Below, piece after piece: positions 1 to 5,812 of a stretch of 5,812 bases of DNA; position 1 is the stretch's first letter, and each line of letters begins with the position of its first letter. Origin of the DNA: Acinetobacter sp. Its GTDB lineage: Bacteria; Pseudomonadota; Gammaproteobacteria; Pseudomonadales; Moraxellaceae. The position numbers and the translations under genes were made by a program. Where the stretch lies: the NCBI GenBank assembly GCA_030152675.1, contig JASLIY010000091.1:1-5812 (forward strand), given 5' to 3'. A model generated the notes under the pieces. The model was not told the origin of the DNA. It did no database searches and worked only from the letters and a program-made list of their open reading frames with translations.

Positions 1-649
1 ACCAACGCAATTTAAGCAAGAAGACCTCGACACTTTGTATCAGTTAATTGAACAACATCCATTCGCGACCCTGATCGTTGTGGTCGATGGTGTTGTTGAA
101 GTGAATCACGTTCCTCTTGAATTGCTTCGGGAGACTTCAAGCTTAGGCGTATTGAAAGGGCATATTGCCAAGGCCAATCCTTTGGCGCATCTGCTCCAGC
201 AGGACAGGGATGCTTATTTGGTTTTTCAGGCAGAACAACAGTATATTTCACCGAATGGCTATGCCAGCAAAGCCATTGATCACCGTGCGGTGCCGACATG
301 GAATTAACGTGTGGTGCACGTTACAGGTCAGATGAAACGTGTTGACGATGAAAAATTTCTGAGAGGGGTGTTGGCGCGATTAACGCGTCAGCATGAGGCA
401 TCACAAACAACACCTTGGACGATGTCACAAGCTCCTGAAGATTTTATTCGCGCAGAGTTGAAGGAGATTGTGGGTATTGAAATTCAGATTGCGCAGATCA
501 CGGGCAAATTTAAGTTGAGCCAAAATCAATCCGAAGCCAATGCACGCAGTGCCGCGACGCATTTAGAAGCGACCGATCCGGTGATGGCAGAGCTGATCCG
601 AGAACACCATCCATCCACAATACAGCATCCAAAAAAAACGCCTGACTAA
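1..649 (+). pseudogene. PaiB-family FMN-binding protein (putative transcriptional regulator), interrupted by an in-frame stop and 5'-partial
   Basis: The reading frame is open from base 2 (P-T-Q-F-K-Q) to the TAA at 647-649, except for one TAA at 305-307. PaiB-family proteins normally begin M-Y-I-P, so only about three codons are missing to the left. The intact product would be about 217 aa, close to the usual length of just over 200. Family hallmarks in order are HPFATL near the N-terminus, GHIAKANPL, a YISP segment, V-P-T-W-N, then VVHVTG, APEDFI, IVGIEI and GKFKLSQN near the C-terminus. The family forms dimeric flavin-binding split barrels; B. subtilis PaiB is linked to repression of sporulation and protease genes, but most members are uncharacterised. 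The stop sits exactly where a tyrosine (TAT/TAC) is expected in VPTWNY, and the frame is the same on both sides, so this is a nonsense substitution and not a frameshift. The GTG codons at 311 and 314 have no convincing Shine-Dalgarno, so separate translation of the second half is unlikely. A sequencing error is the main alternative. Family assignment is confident; loss of function is inferred. Confidence 0.85.
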
Positions 650-663
650 TCAGGCATTTTTTT
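631..663. terminator. Bidirectional intrinsic terminator between convergent genes
   Basis: A perfect 6-bp stem, GCCTGA (640-645) and TCAGGC (650-655), closes a 4-nt CTAA loop. Eight A residues (631-638) lie to its left and a T run (657-663) to its right, so either strand's RNA ends in a hairpin followed by a U tract. It lies between the plus-strand PaiB-like gene and the minus-strand acyl-CoA dehydrogenase ending at 691, and probably serves both. The PaiB-like stop codon (647-649) lies inside the loop, so the left arm of the stem is coding sequence. Confidence 0.85.
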
Positions 664-690
664 AGTGAACAGTGTCACCCAAGAAAATTC

Positions 691-2472
691 TTAAGACTGA
701 GTGGTGAAGTAGTCTGGGCTAAAGCTCATGACCAATTCGCTACCAGCTTTAATTTTCATGATACGTGAAGTCAGTTCTGGCAAGATCCGTTGGATAAAGT
801 AATGCGTTAACGAGAGTTTGTTTTGATAGAACTCCGCAGACTGACCATGTGCTGCCTTGGCGATCTTGGCAAACATATAGGTGAAGCTGAGTAGGCCAAC
901 TGCATGTAGATAATCAATTGCAGCTGAGTTGGCAAAGTCTGGATTTTCTTTGGCATTGTTGATGATGTAATGCGTCACCATTTCAATCTCAGTTGCCACG
1001 TCTAAGGTCGCGTCTTTGATGAAGTTCAAATCAGCATCTAACTCATTGGCGAAGTCACGGATTTCAGTCAAATATTCTTCGATGTATTCACCACCACAAC
1101 GAATAGTTTTACGACCGATCAGATCCTGTGCCTGTACACCGTTGGTGCCTTCGTAGATTTGCGCAATACGTAGGTCACGCACGCACTGTTCCATGCCCCA
1201 TTCACGGATATAACCATGGCCACCAAAGCACATTTGTGCATCTAGTGTGGCTTGGAAGGCGGTATCGGTGAGATAAGCTTTGGCGATCGGGGTGAGCAAG
1301 GCAACGCGATTGTTGGCTTTGGCCACTGCTTCAGGATCGGTAGAGAACTTGGTGATATCGAGTTGCTGACCAACATAGACTGCAAATGCACGCGATGCTT
1401 CATTATTGGCACGCACGTTCAAGAGCATACGACGGACATCGCCGTGAACCAAGATGCTGTCTGCCGGTTGGTTGGGTGATTGTGCACCTGTTGCACTACG
1501 GCCTTGGAGACGATCCGTGGCATATTGTGCAGCATTTTGATAGGCAAACTCAGAGGCACCCAGACCTTGGATGCCCATAGATAAACGTTCATAGTTCATC
1601 ATGACGAACATGGCTGCGAGGCCTTCGTTCTCTTTACCGACCAAGAAACCTTTGGCCGCATCAAAGTTCATCACACACGTTGCAGAGGCTTTGATCCCCA
1701 TTTTGTGTTCGATTGAACCTGGACCTGCGCTGTTACGTTCGCCGACGGAACCATCTTCGTTGACCAAGAATTTTGGAACGATAAACAGTGAAATACCACG
1801 TGAACCTGCAGGTGCATCTGGTGTTTTAGCCAAGACCAAATGAATGATATTTTCTGCGAGATCGTGGTCACCGCCCGTAATAAAGATTTTGGTACCGGTG
1901 ATGTTGTATGAACCGTCTGCATTTGGCTCAGCCTTGGTTTTAATGATGCCAAGATCGGTGCCAGCATGAGGTTCAGTGAGGCACATGGTGCCTGACCATT
2001 CGCCAGTATAAATTTTAGGAAGATAAGTTTCTTTTTGCTCTTGTGAAGCATAGCTATTCAGTGCCATACCTGCGCCGACAGACAGGAGTGGATACAGCAT
2101 AAACGATGGGTTGGTTGCAAACAGCATCTCATCAGCGAGTACAGTCAGCATTTTCGGCATGGCTTGGCCACCCCATTCTTCTTCTGCACCTAAACCGATC
2201 CAGCCGCCTTCAGCATATTGCTTGAACGCTTGTTTAAAGCCTTCAGGTGTGGTGACCTGACCCTCTTTAAAAGTTGCGCCTTCTTCATCACCCGTGCGGT
2301 TGATTGGAAGGGTGATGTTCTGTGCAAACTTAGCCATTTCTTCAAGAATAGCTTCTGCAGTTGCAGCATCCACATGGGCAAGATTTTCATTGGCTTGCCA
2401 GAATTGCTCGGCATTAAATACCTCATTGAGGATAAAGCGCATATCTGCAAGCGGTGCATTATAAATTGGCAT
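691..2472 (-). CDS. Long-form acyl-CoA dehydrogenase with C-terminal extension (FadE1/FadE2/DmdC-like), downstream paralogue
   Basis: This 593-aa FAD-dependent acyl-CoA dehydrogenase should oxidise an acyl-CoA to the trans-2-enoyl-CoA and pass electrons to ETF in the cytoplasm. In order it shows a short N-terminal segment (MPIYNAPLADMRF) typical of this subfamily, an alpha-helical domain (about 40-158), the flavin-site signature MCLTEPHAGTDLG (163-175), the beta domain with IEHKMGI (254-260), a helical domain with FGGHGYIREWG (416-426), and YEGTNG with the expected catalytic base Glu441. Residues beyond about 460 form the extra C-terminal helical domain of the roughly 600-aa class. A TTG at 2505 would add 11 residues, but I chose ATG 2472: it has AGGTGG seven bases upstream, and its M-P start matches the paralogue at 2790-4592. 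The subfamily includes Pseudomonas FadE1/FadE2 and methylmercaptopropionyl-CoA dehydrogenase DmdC, so chain length or substrate cannot be fixed from sequence alone. The gene seems to have its own promoter; its transcript should end at the hairpin at 640-655. Confidence 0.96.
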   Translation of the reverse strand: MPIYNAPLADMRFILNEVFNAEQFWQANENLAHVDAATAEAILEEMAKFAQNITLPINRTGDEEGATFKEGQVTTPEGFKQAFKQYAEGGWIGLGAEEEWGGQAMPKMLTVLADEMLFATNPSFMLYPLLSVGAGMALNSYASQEQKETYLPKIYTGEWSGTMCLTEPHAGTDLGIIKTKAEPNADGSYNITGTKIFITGGDHDLAENIIHLVLAKTPDAPAGSRGISLFIVPKFLVNEDGSVGERNSAGPGSIEHKMGIKASATCVMNFDAAKGFLVGKENEGLAAMFVMMNYERLSMGIQGLGASEFAYQNAAQYATDRLQGRSATGAQSPNQPADSILVHGDVRRMLLNVRANNEASRAFAVYVGQQLDITKFSTDPEAVAKANNRVALLTPIAKAYLTDTAFQATLDAQMCFGGHGYIREWGMEQCVRDLRIAQIYEGTNGVQAQDLIGRKTIRCGGEYIEEYLTEIRDFANELDADLNFIKDATLDVATEIEMVTHYIINNAKENPDFANSAAIDYLHAVGLLSFTYMFAKIAKAAHGQSAEFYQNKLSLTHYFIQRILPELTSRIMKIKAGSELVMSFSPDYFTTQS

Positions 2473-2479
2473 AGCGGGT

Positions 2480-2485
2480 CCACCT
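2480..2485 (-). promoter_or_regulatory. Ribosome binding site fixing the start at 2472
   Basis: The minus strand reads AGGTGG followed by seven bases and ATG. This good Shine-Dalgarno match favours ATG 2472 over the in-frame TTG at 2505, which would place the motif inside the coding sequence. Confidence 0.8.
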
Positions 2486-2527
2486 ATAAGGTCTAAATCA
2501 ATCAAGTTAAGTCATGTGAGCTGAATA

Positions 2528-2545
2528 CTTAGCATACAGGCTAAG
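2528..2545. repeat. Perfect inverted repeat CTTAGC-N6-GCTAAG, possible operator
   Basis: Two 6-bp arms (2528-2533 and 2540-2545) flank a 6-base spacer, giving an 18-bp dyad of the size bound by dimeric repressors such as TetR-family proteins. It covers the candidate -10 element of the downstream dehydrogenase. No T tract follows on either side, so it is not a terminator. It does not obviously match the PsrA/FadR-type sites known from fatty-acid regulation. The dyad is seen in the sequence; the operator role is inferred. Confidence 0.4.
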
Positions 2546-2559
2546 CAATTTGTCCTCAA
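2531..2559 (-). promoter_or_regulatory. Candidate sigma70-type promoter for the downstream acyl-CoA dehydrogenase
   Basis: On the minus strand TTGAGG (2554-2559; 4 of 6 to the -35 consensus) is followed after exactly 17 bases by TATGCT (2531-2536; 4 of 6 to the -10 consensus). Transcription would start near 2524 and leave a leader of about 50 bases before ATG 2472. The spacing is ideal but each hexamer is only moderate, and in AT-rich spacer DNA such matches arise by chance, so this remains a candidate. Its -10 lies inside the inverted repeat at 2528-2545. Confidence 0.4.
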
Positions 2560-2723
2560 ACAACCCAATCTTAAAGTGCGTAAATGAAATTATTCAACTT
2601 TATGACCACGCGTCCACAAAAAAGCAGCGTGATAAAAATCCATTTCTTAGTTCTACTCTCGGTCTTATCATTCATCATGAGTCGATTCTAAGTTAACTAA
2701 ATTTATTAAAATCATCCTTTTAT

Positions 2724-2760
2724 AAAGAAAAAGGACGGCCAATGTTATGGCTGTCCTTTT
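2724..2760 (-). terminator. Intrinsic terminator after the upstream acyl-CoA dehydrogenase
   Basis: Two 12-base arms (2729-2740 and 2749-2760) pair around an 8-base loop, with a single mispair at 2737/2752 (A-C in minus-strand RNA, G-U wobble in plus-strand RNA). On the minus strand the stem runs into TTTTTCTTT. It begins about 30 bases past the stop codon of the gene ending at 2790, where a Rho-independent terminator is expected. The opposite strand also ends in TTTTCTTTT, so it could act in both directions. Confidence 0.85.
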
Positions 2761-2789
2761 CTTTTATCGAGTCACGTTATGTCACTCGA

Positions 2790-4592
2790 TTAGAATGCAA
2801 AGTGATCAGCATTCAATGACATCAATGGCTCAAGTCCACCTTCAATCACGTCAACGTGTGAACGAACACGTGGCAAGATTTTCTTGAAGTAGAAGCGAGC
2901 AGTGGTGATTTTGGCATTGTAGAAATCAACATCGGTACTGCCTGCGGCGATTTGTTGCTGTGCAACCAAAGCCATACGTGCCCAGAGGTAACCTAAAGTC
3001 ACATAACCTGCGAAGTACAGATAGTCAACGGCTGCTGCACCAACTTCATCTGGGTTTTGCATCGCGCGCATCCCGATTTGCATGGTGAGATCGCCCCATT
3101 CTTTGTTCAATGCAGCCAATGGCTCAACAAATTGTTTCATGTCGGCATTGTCTTTGTTGCTTTCAACAAATTTATGAATGATCTTGGTGAAGTCTTTGAG
3201 CATTGCGCCTTGGGTTTGTAGGACTTTACGACCTAACAAGTCAAGCGCTTGAATCTCAGTTGTCCCTTCGTATAGACATGCGATACGGGTATCACGAACG
3301 ATTTGTTCCATGCCATGCTCAGAGATAAAGCCATGGCCACCAAAGACTTGTACGCCGTGTTTCGCAGATTCTGAACCGGTTTCAGTCAAGAATGCTTTGG
3401 CGATTGGCGTAAGCAAAGACAAGATGTTATCTGCGAACTTGCGCTCTTCTTCAGTTTCACCTTGTTCAACGATGTCTGCATATTGAGACAACAAGTAAAC
3501 CAAAGCACGACCGCCTTCAGCAAAGGCTTTTTGCGTCAACAACATGTTACGCACAGCAGGGTGTACGATGATTGGATCTGCTTCTTTTTCAGGCGCTTTA
3601 GGGCCAGACAATGAACGCATGGCCAAACGGTCTTTGGCATAAGCCAATGCACCTTGGAAAGAACCTTCAGATGCAGCCAAACCTTGAACCGCTGTACCGA
3701 TACGTGCCGTGTTCATGAAAGTGAACATGCAGTTTAGGCCACGGTTTTCAGGTCCGATCAAGAAACCTTTTGCATTGTCAAAGTTGATCACGCAAGTTGC
3801 GTTGCCGTGGATCCCCATTTTGTGTTCGATCGAACCACAACGGACTGCATTACGGTCGCTCATGCTGCCATCTGCATTGACATTGAATTTCGGTACGATG
3901 AACAGTGAAATACCTTTGGTCCCTTTCGGTGCGCCCGGAAGACGTGCCAATACGATATGGATGATGTTCTCAGCCATGTCGTGCTCGCCCGCGGAGATAA
4001 AGATTTTCTCACCGCTGATGGCATAGCTACCATCTGCATTTGGCTCTGCTTTACTGCGGATGATGCCTAAGTCTGAACCTGCGTGAGATTCTGTTAAGCA
4101 CATGGTACCGGTCCATTCACCAGAAACCAGTTTCGGTAAATAGACTTGTTTTTGTTCTTCAGAACCGTGGTGTTCGATGGTACGTACTGCACCATGTGAA
4201 AGACCTGGGTACATGCCCCAAGACCAGTTTGCTGCACCGACCATTTCTGAAATCGAGGTGGCAAGTGAACCTGGAAGACCTTGACCGCCGTGCGCTTCAG
4301 GCACTGCAAGTGATGGGAAGCCAAGTTCGATATATTTTTGATAAGCTTCTTTAAAACCAGTTGGCGTAGTCACGACACCATCGTTCCAAGTACAACCTTC
4401 ACGGTCGCCAACTTGGTTCAGTGGAGAAAGTTCGTTTTCACAGAAATCGGCTGCTGCTTCTAAATATTGATCAACCAATTCACGACTTACGGTGTCTTTG
4501 AATGCAGGGAGTTTAGAATAATGGTCTTCAGCATTTAATAATTCATGCAAGACAAATTGCATATCACGTAAGGGCGCTTTGTATTGTGGCAT
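2790..4592 (-). CDS. Long-form acyl-CoA dehydrogenase with C-terminal extension (FadE1/FadE2/DmdC-like), upstream paralogue
   Basis: This 600-aa acyl-CoA dehydrogenase is collinear with the 593-aa product encoded at 691-2472 and clearly homologous along its whole length, so the pair arose by duplication. It should catalyse the same FAD-dependent alpha,beta-dehydrogenation of an acyl-CoA thioester, with ETF as electron acceptor. Visible signatures are MPQYKAPLRDMQF at the N-terminus, MCLTESHAGSDLG (164-176), IEHKMGI (255-261), FGGHGFISEHG (417-427) and YEGTTE with catalytic Glu442. About 140 further residues form the C-terminal helical domain of the roughly 600-aa subfamily. An in-frame TTG at 4607 would add five residues, but that codon lies within the Shine-Dalgarno GAGGA, so ATG 4592 is the start. 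Active-site flanks differ from the paralogue (YEGTTEIQALDL versus YEGTNGVQAQDL, and VRCGSIEHK versus GPGSIEHK), which suggests different acyl preference. Substrate length is not readable from sequence; Pseudomonas FadE1/FadE2 are the nearest functional models I know. Confidence 0.96.
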   Translation of the reverse strand: MPQYKAPLRDMQFVLHELLNAEDHYSKLPAFKDTVSRELVDQYLEAAADFCENELSPLNQVGDREGCTWNDGVVTTPTGFKEAYQKYIELGFPSLAVPEAHGGQGLPGSLATSISEMVGAANWSWGMYPGLSHGAVRTIEHHGSEEQKQVYLPKLVSGEWTGTMCLTESHAGSDLGIIRSKAEPNADGSYAISGEKIFISAGEHDMAENIIHIVLARLPGAPKGTKGISLFIVPKFNVNADGSMSDRNAVRCGSIEHKMGIHGNATCVINFDNAKGFLIGPENRGLNCMFTFMNTARIGTAVQGLAASEGSFQGALAYAKDRLAMRSLSGPKAPEKEADPIIVHPAVRNMLLTQKAFAEGGRALVYLLSQYADIVEQGETEEERKFADNILSLLTPIAKAFLTETGSESAKHGVQVFGGHGFISEHGMEQIVRDTRIACLYEGTTEIQALDLLGRKVLQTQGAMLKDFTKIIHKFVESNKDNADMKQFVEPLAALNKEWGDLTMQIGMRAMQNPDEVGAAAVDYLYFAGYVTLGYLWARMALVAQQQIAAGSTDVDFYNAKITTARFYFKKILPRVRSHVDVIEGGLEPLMSLNADHFAF

Positions 4593-4600
4593 AAGCTGAT

Positions 4601-4605
4601 TCCTC
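4601..4605 (-). promoter_or_regulatory. Ribosome binding site fixing the start at 4592
   Basis: The minus strand carries GAGGA eight bases before ATG 4592. The alternative TTG start at 4607 overlaps this motif and has no better site upstream. Confidence 0.8.
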
Positions 4606-4841
4606 AATACTGGTTAAACCAGATTCAATTTTTTAAAATTAATATACATGCCAAACGGCATCTCATTTGATGGATACATCCTGCAACATCTGTCGCTGAG
4701 GTACAAGCATTTAAGCCCAGATTCTCTGTGACTGTAAAGTCAAAAAAAAATAGTGTGAATAACTTAAGTGCTTTGAGTGTAAATGCTTTTAGCTCATTGC
4801 AGATGAAACAAAATGTCAAAATCGTAAAAATATATGTCCAC

Positions 4842-4867
4842 AAAAAAAGACGCGAAATGCGTCTTTT
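4842..4867 (-). terminator. Intrinsic terminator of the lipoprotein gene
   Basis: A perfect 9-bp stem, AAAAGACGC (4845-4853) and GCGTCTTTT (4859-4867), closes a 5-base loop. On the minus strand the stem runs into seven T residues. It lies about 90 bases past the lipoprotein stop codon and ahead of the next gene, so it should separate the two transcription units. Confidence 0.85.
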
Positions 4868-4956
4868 AGAGTAGGGGTTTGAGGGGCTCAGCATCCCATC
4901 CCATGCGATTGATCAGAGATAAGTCGAGGATGGGTGTGTAATATTGAGCGCTGAAA

Positions 4957-5601
4957 TTAACTCTGACGTGCTGCCGATTGTCGAGCTGCTTTGAGTGCCT
5001 CAAGGTCAGGCTTAAAGCTCATCATGCATTGACCTTTGATGTCTTTGTCACCGATTTTGACCTGCATGGTTTTGGCTTGTGGTTGTCCTTCACAGGCTTT
5101 TTGGACCGCGGTCCATTGTGCTTGGCGTTGCTCGCGTTTGGCTTCAAACTGAGCGCGTCGTTGCTGGCGCTGTTCAGCGGTCATTTCACCATGTTTCTGA
5201 CCTTGCATGCCTTGATGCATACCGTGGCCACGGTATTTGCCTTTGGTTTGTTGATCTGCTTTAAACATCATTTGACATTGTCCAGATACAACGCGATCAC
5301 CCGCTTTGAGTTGAACGGATTGACCCAGTGCCTTGCCGTCACAGGCAGTTTGCATATCTTTAAAAAGTTGTTTGCGTCCAGCGCTTTGCTGCTGCCATTG
5401 CTGTTTTTGTTCTGGTGTCATATTGCGATCGTGATGTCCGCGACGCGCTTGACCTTTGTGATATTGTCCATCAGGGTGACCCGGTTGGTGCAGTTGTTGT
5501 TCTGGTTTACCCTGCTGTGTGGCGGTGGATTGACATGCAGTCAGTGTTGCAACTGCGACCAAACTTAAACTGATAAGACCGAGGCGGGATGTCATATTCA
5601 T
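4957..5601 (-). CDS. Uncharacterised secreted lipoprotein with a duplicated two-cysteine module and His/Met-rich linkers
   Basis: The 214-aa product starts with a basic residue and a hydrophobic stretch (about 7-19), then lipobox LTAC with the lipidated Cys23. Gln24 and Ser25 follow, with no Asp at +2, so outer-membrane anchoring with the body in the periplasm is likely. Residues 38-57 are His-rich. Two homologous modules follow (61-116 and 140-199), each starting MT(P/A)EQ, with a Gln/Arg-rich helix, then AC(D/E)G, a K-x-GD segment, G-Q-C and F-K-x-D. The linker between them (126-140) is His/Met/Gly-rich. The MTxEQ starts faintly recall the LTxxQ motif of Spy/CpxP stress chaperones, but the cysteine pairs are not part of that family. 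I do not recognise a named gene. A role in binding metal or handling envelope stress is inference only. ATG 5601 is preferred over GTG 5616 because the GTG lies within the likely Shine-Dalgarno; ATG 5595 is also possible. Confidence 0.85.
   Translation of the reverse strand: MNMTSRLGLISLSLVAVATLTACQSTATQQGKPEQQLHQPGHPDGQYHKGQARRGHHDRNMTPEQKQQWQQQSAGRKQLFKDMQTACDGKALGQSVQLKAGDRVVSGQCQMMFKADQQTKGKYRGHGMHQGMQGQKHGEMTAEQRQQRRAQFEAKREQRQAQWTAVQKACEGQPQAKTMQVKIGDKDIKGQCMMSFKPDLEALKAARQSAARQS
5005..5421 (-). repeat. Tandem protein-level duplication inside the lipoprotein
   Basis: Module 1 is encoded at 5254-5421 (residues 61-116) and module 2 at 5005-5184 (residues 140-199). Both show MTxEQ, a Gln-rich helix, AC(D/E)G, (L/I)K or KIGD-type strand residues, GQC and FKxD. 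The two cysteines are 22 residues apart in each copy (87/109 and 170/192), which suggests one disulfide per module. The DNA has diverged well beyond a recent duplication. Confidence 0.75.
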
Positions 5602-5610
5602 GCTTAAAAT

Positions 5611-5616
5611 TCTCAC
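5611..5616 (-). promoter_or_regulatory. Probable ribosome binding site of the lipoprotein gene
   Basis: The minus strand reads GTGAGA followed by nine bases and ATG 5601. It is a modest Shine-Dalgarno match. The first GTG of this motif is also the longest in-frame start, which argues against initiation there. Confidence 0.5.
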
Positions 5617-5812
5617 TGAATGACCAAGTTAATTGCGTAAATAAGTGGATAAATAGAGTGATGTACGAGCGAAGTCGGCATCTAGAATGCGTTAAAGATT
5701 AAGTAATAATGATGAAGAAACAATGTAGGGTTTTTCGAGTCAATGTTGGTTAAAATACGGAAATAGCAGGAATTGTGAGACAGAATTTGAAACCCCGCCG
5801 CATCCCGATTGC
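5617..5812. other. Upstream region of the lipoprotein gene and window edge
   Basis: This AT-rich stretch should hold the lipoprotein promoter, but I find no well-spaced -35/-10 pair. A TTGACT on the minus strand near 5738-5743 lacks a good partner. A small dyad GCAT-CTAGA-ATGC lies at 5678-5690. The last 20 or so bases are GC-richer, which could mark the end of a neighbouring gene; one minus-strand frame is open from the edge to a TAA at 5750-5752 (20 codons), too short to support a call. Confidence 0.4.

Larger units (their letters stand above)
2473..2789. other. Intergenic region between the two acyl-CoA dehydrogenase genes
   Basis: This 317-base AT-rich spacer has no supportable gene. From right to left, in the direction of transcription, it holds the hairpin terminator of the upstream dehydrogenase (2724-2760), about 160 bases without a clear signal apart from an 8-bp palindrome AGTTAACT (2691-2698), a candidate promoter with an inverted repeat (2528-2559), and the ribosome binding site of the downstream dehydrogenase. 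The layout argues that the two paralogues are not simply co-transcribed. Confidence 0.7.
4593..4956. other. Intergenic region between the lipoprotein gene and the upstream acyl-CoA dehydrogenase
   Basis: This 364-base AT-rich spacer shows no convincing gene. Next to the lipoprotein stop, CCCATCC (4895-4901) and GGATGGG (4928-4934) could pair around a 26-base loop; then comes the clear terminator at 4842-4867. The remaining 250 bases must contain the promoter of the dehydrogenase, but I cannot place it firmly. Partial signals on the minus strand are a perfect TTGACA (4814-4819) with no good -10 at the right distance, and TATATT (4641-4646) without a good -35. A small dyad ATGCC-AAAC-GGCAT (4648-4661) lies just upstream of that TATATT. 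A 9-bp inverted pair, AAGCATTTA (4705-4713) and TAAATGCTT (4780-4788), is too widely spaced for a simple operator. Confidence 0.6.

Noticed and set aside
311..649. The second half of the PaiB-like gene as an independent gene starting at GTG 311
   Set aside because: It is in the same frame as the upstream half, continues the same domain without a gap, and has no Shine-Dalgarno before the GTG.
1601..1843. A plus-strand open frame similar to another at 3709-4026, suggesting a conserved small protein
   Set aside because: Both are antisense to the same conserved segment of the two homologous dehydrogenases, so their similarity is a by-product of the paralogous genes.
1671..2051. A 126-codon minus-strand open frame inside the downstream dehydrogenase
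   Set aside because: It is an out-of-frame shadow of a gene with clear family motifs and shows no domain or start signal of its own.
4625..4894. An 89-codon minus-strand open frame with a hydrophobic stretch
   Set aside because: It runs through the terminator hairpin at 4842-4867, has low-complexity AT-driven composition (Phe/Leu runs from poly-T), and lacks a convincing ribosome binding site.
4978..5568. A 196-codon open frame on the plus strand, very hydrophobic when translated
   Set aside because: It lies opposite the lipoprotein gene. Its Leu- and Phe-rich content follows from reading Gln- and Lys-rich codons in antisense, and it has no ribosome binding site or family motif. The minus-strand gene has a signal peptide, lipobox and internal repeats.
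5783..5812. A tRNA-like T-loop (TTCAAAT on the minus strand) near the window end
   Set aside because: The flanking bases GGGGT and TCTGT do not pair as a T stem, and no anticodon or acceptor arm can be placed in the visible sequence.

Overview
The window looks like a piece of a gammaproteobacterial chromosome. The moderately AT-rich coding sequence, AT-rich spacers and protein styles fit Acinetobacter or a close relative best. That assignment rests on general resemblance, not on a database match. There is no mobile element, tRNA, rRNA or CRISPR signal. Four protein-coding loci occupy most of the window.

Left edge, plus strand (1-649): a PaiB/FMN-binding split-barrel family gene whose first few codons lie outside the window. 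A single in-frame TAA (305-307) interrupts it at the tyrosine position of the conserved V-P-T-W-N-Y motif, while the rest of the reading frame is intact. A hairpin with A and T tracts on its two sides (631-663) separates it from the convergent gene to its right and can terminate both.

Middle, minus strand: two paralogous long-form acyl-CoA dehydrogenases (691-2472, 593 aa; 2790-4592, 600 aa), both with the C-terminal extension and the YEGT catalytic glutamate. They lie in tandem but appear to be separate transcription units. A strong hairpin terminator (2724-2760) follows the upstream gene, and a candidate promoter overlapping a perfect 6+6 inverted repeat (2528-2545) precedes the downstream gene. 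Both should carry out the first, FAD-dependent step of fatty-acyl-CoA beta-oxidation (or oxidation of a related acyl-CoA) and pass electrons to ETF.

Right side, minus strand (4957-5601): an uncharacterised 214-aa secreted lipoprotein made of two copies of a two-cysteine module, separated by His/Met-rich linkers. It ends in its own hairpin terminator (4842-4867). Nothing in the sequence ties its function to the dehydrogenases. The last 211 bases hold its ribosome binding site and upstream region, with no supported further gene.

Most of the window is ordinary metabolic chromosome. The points worth a second look are the nonsense codon in the PaiB-like gene, the duplicated Cys module with putative metal-binding linkers in the lipoprotein, and the palindrome over the candidate dehydrogenase promoter. 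I see no clear evidence of a new multi-gene system.
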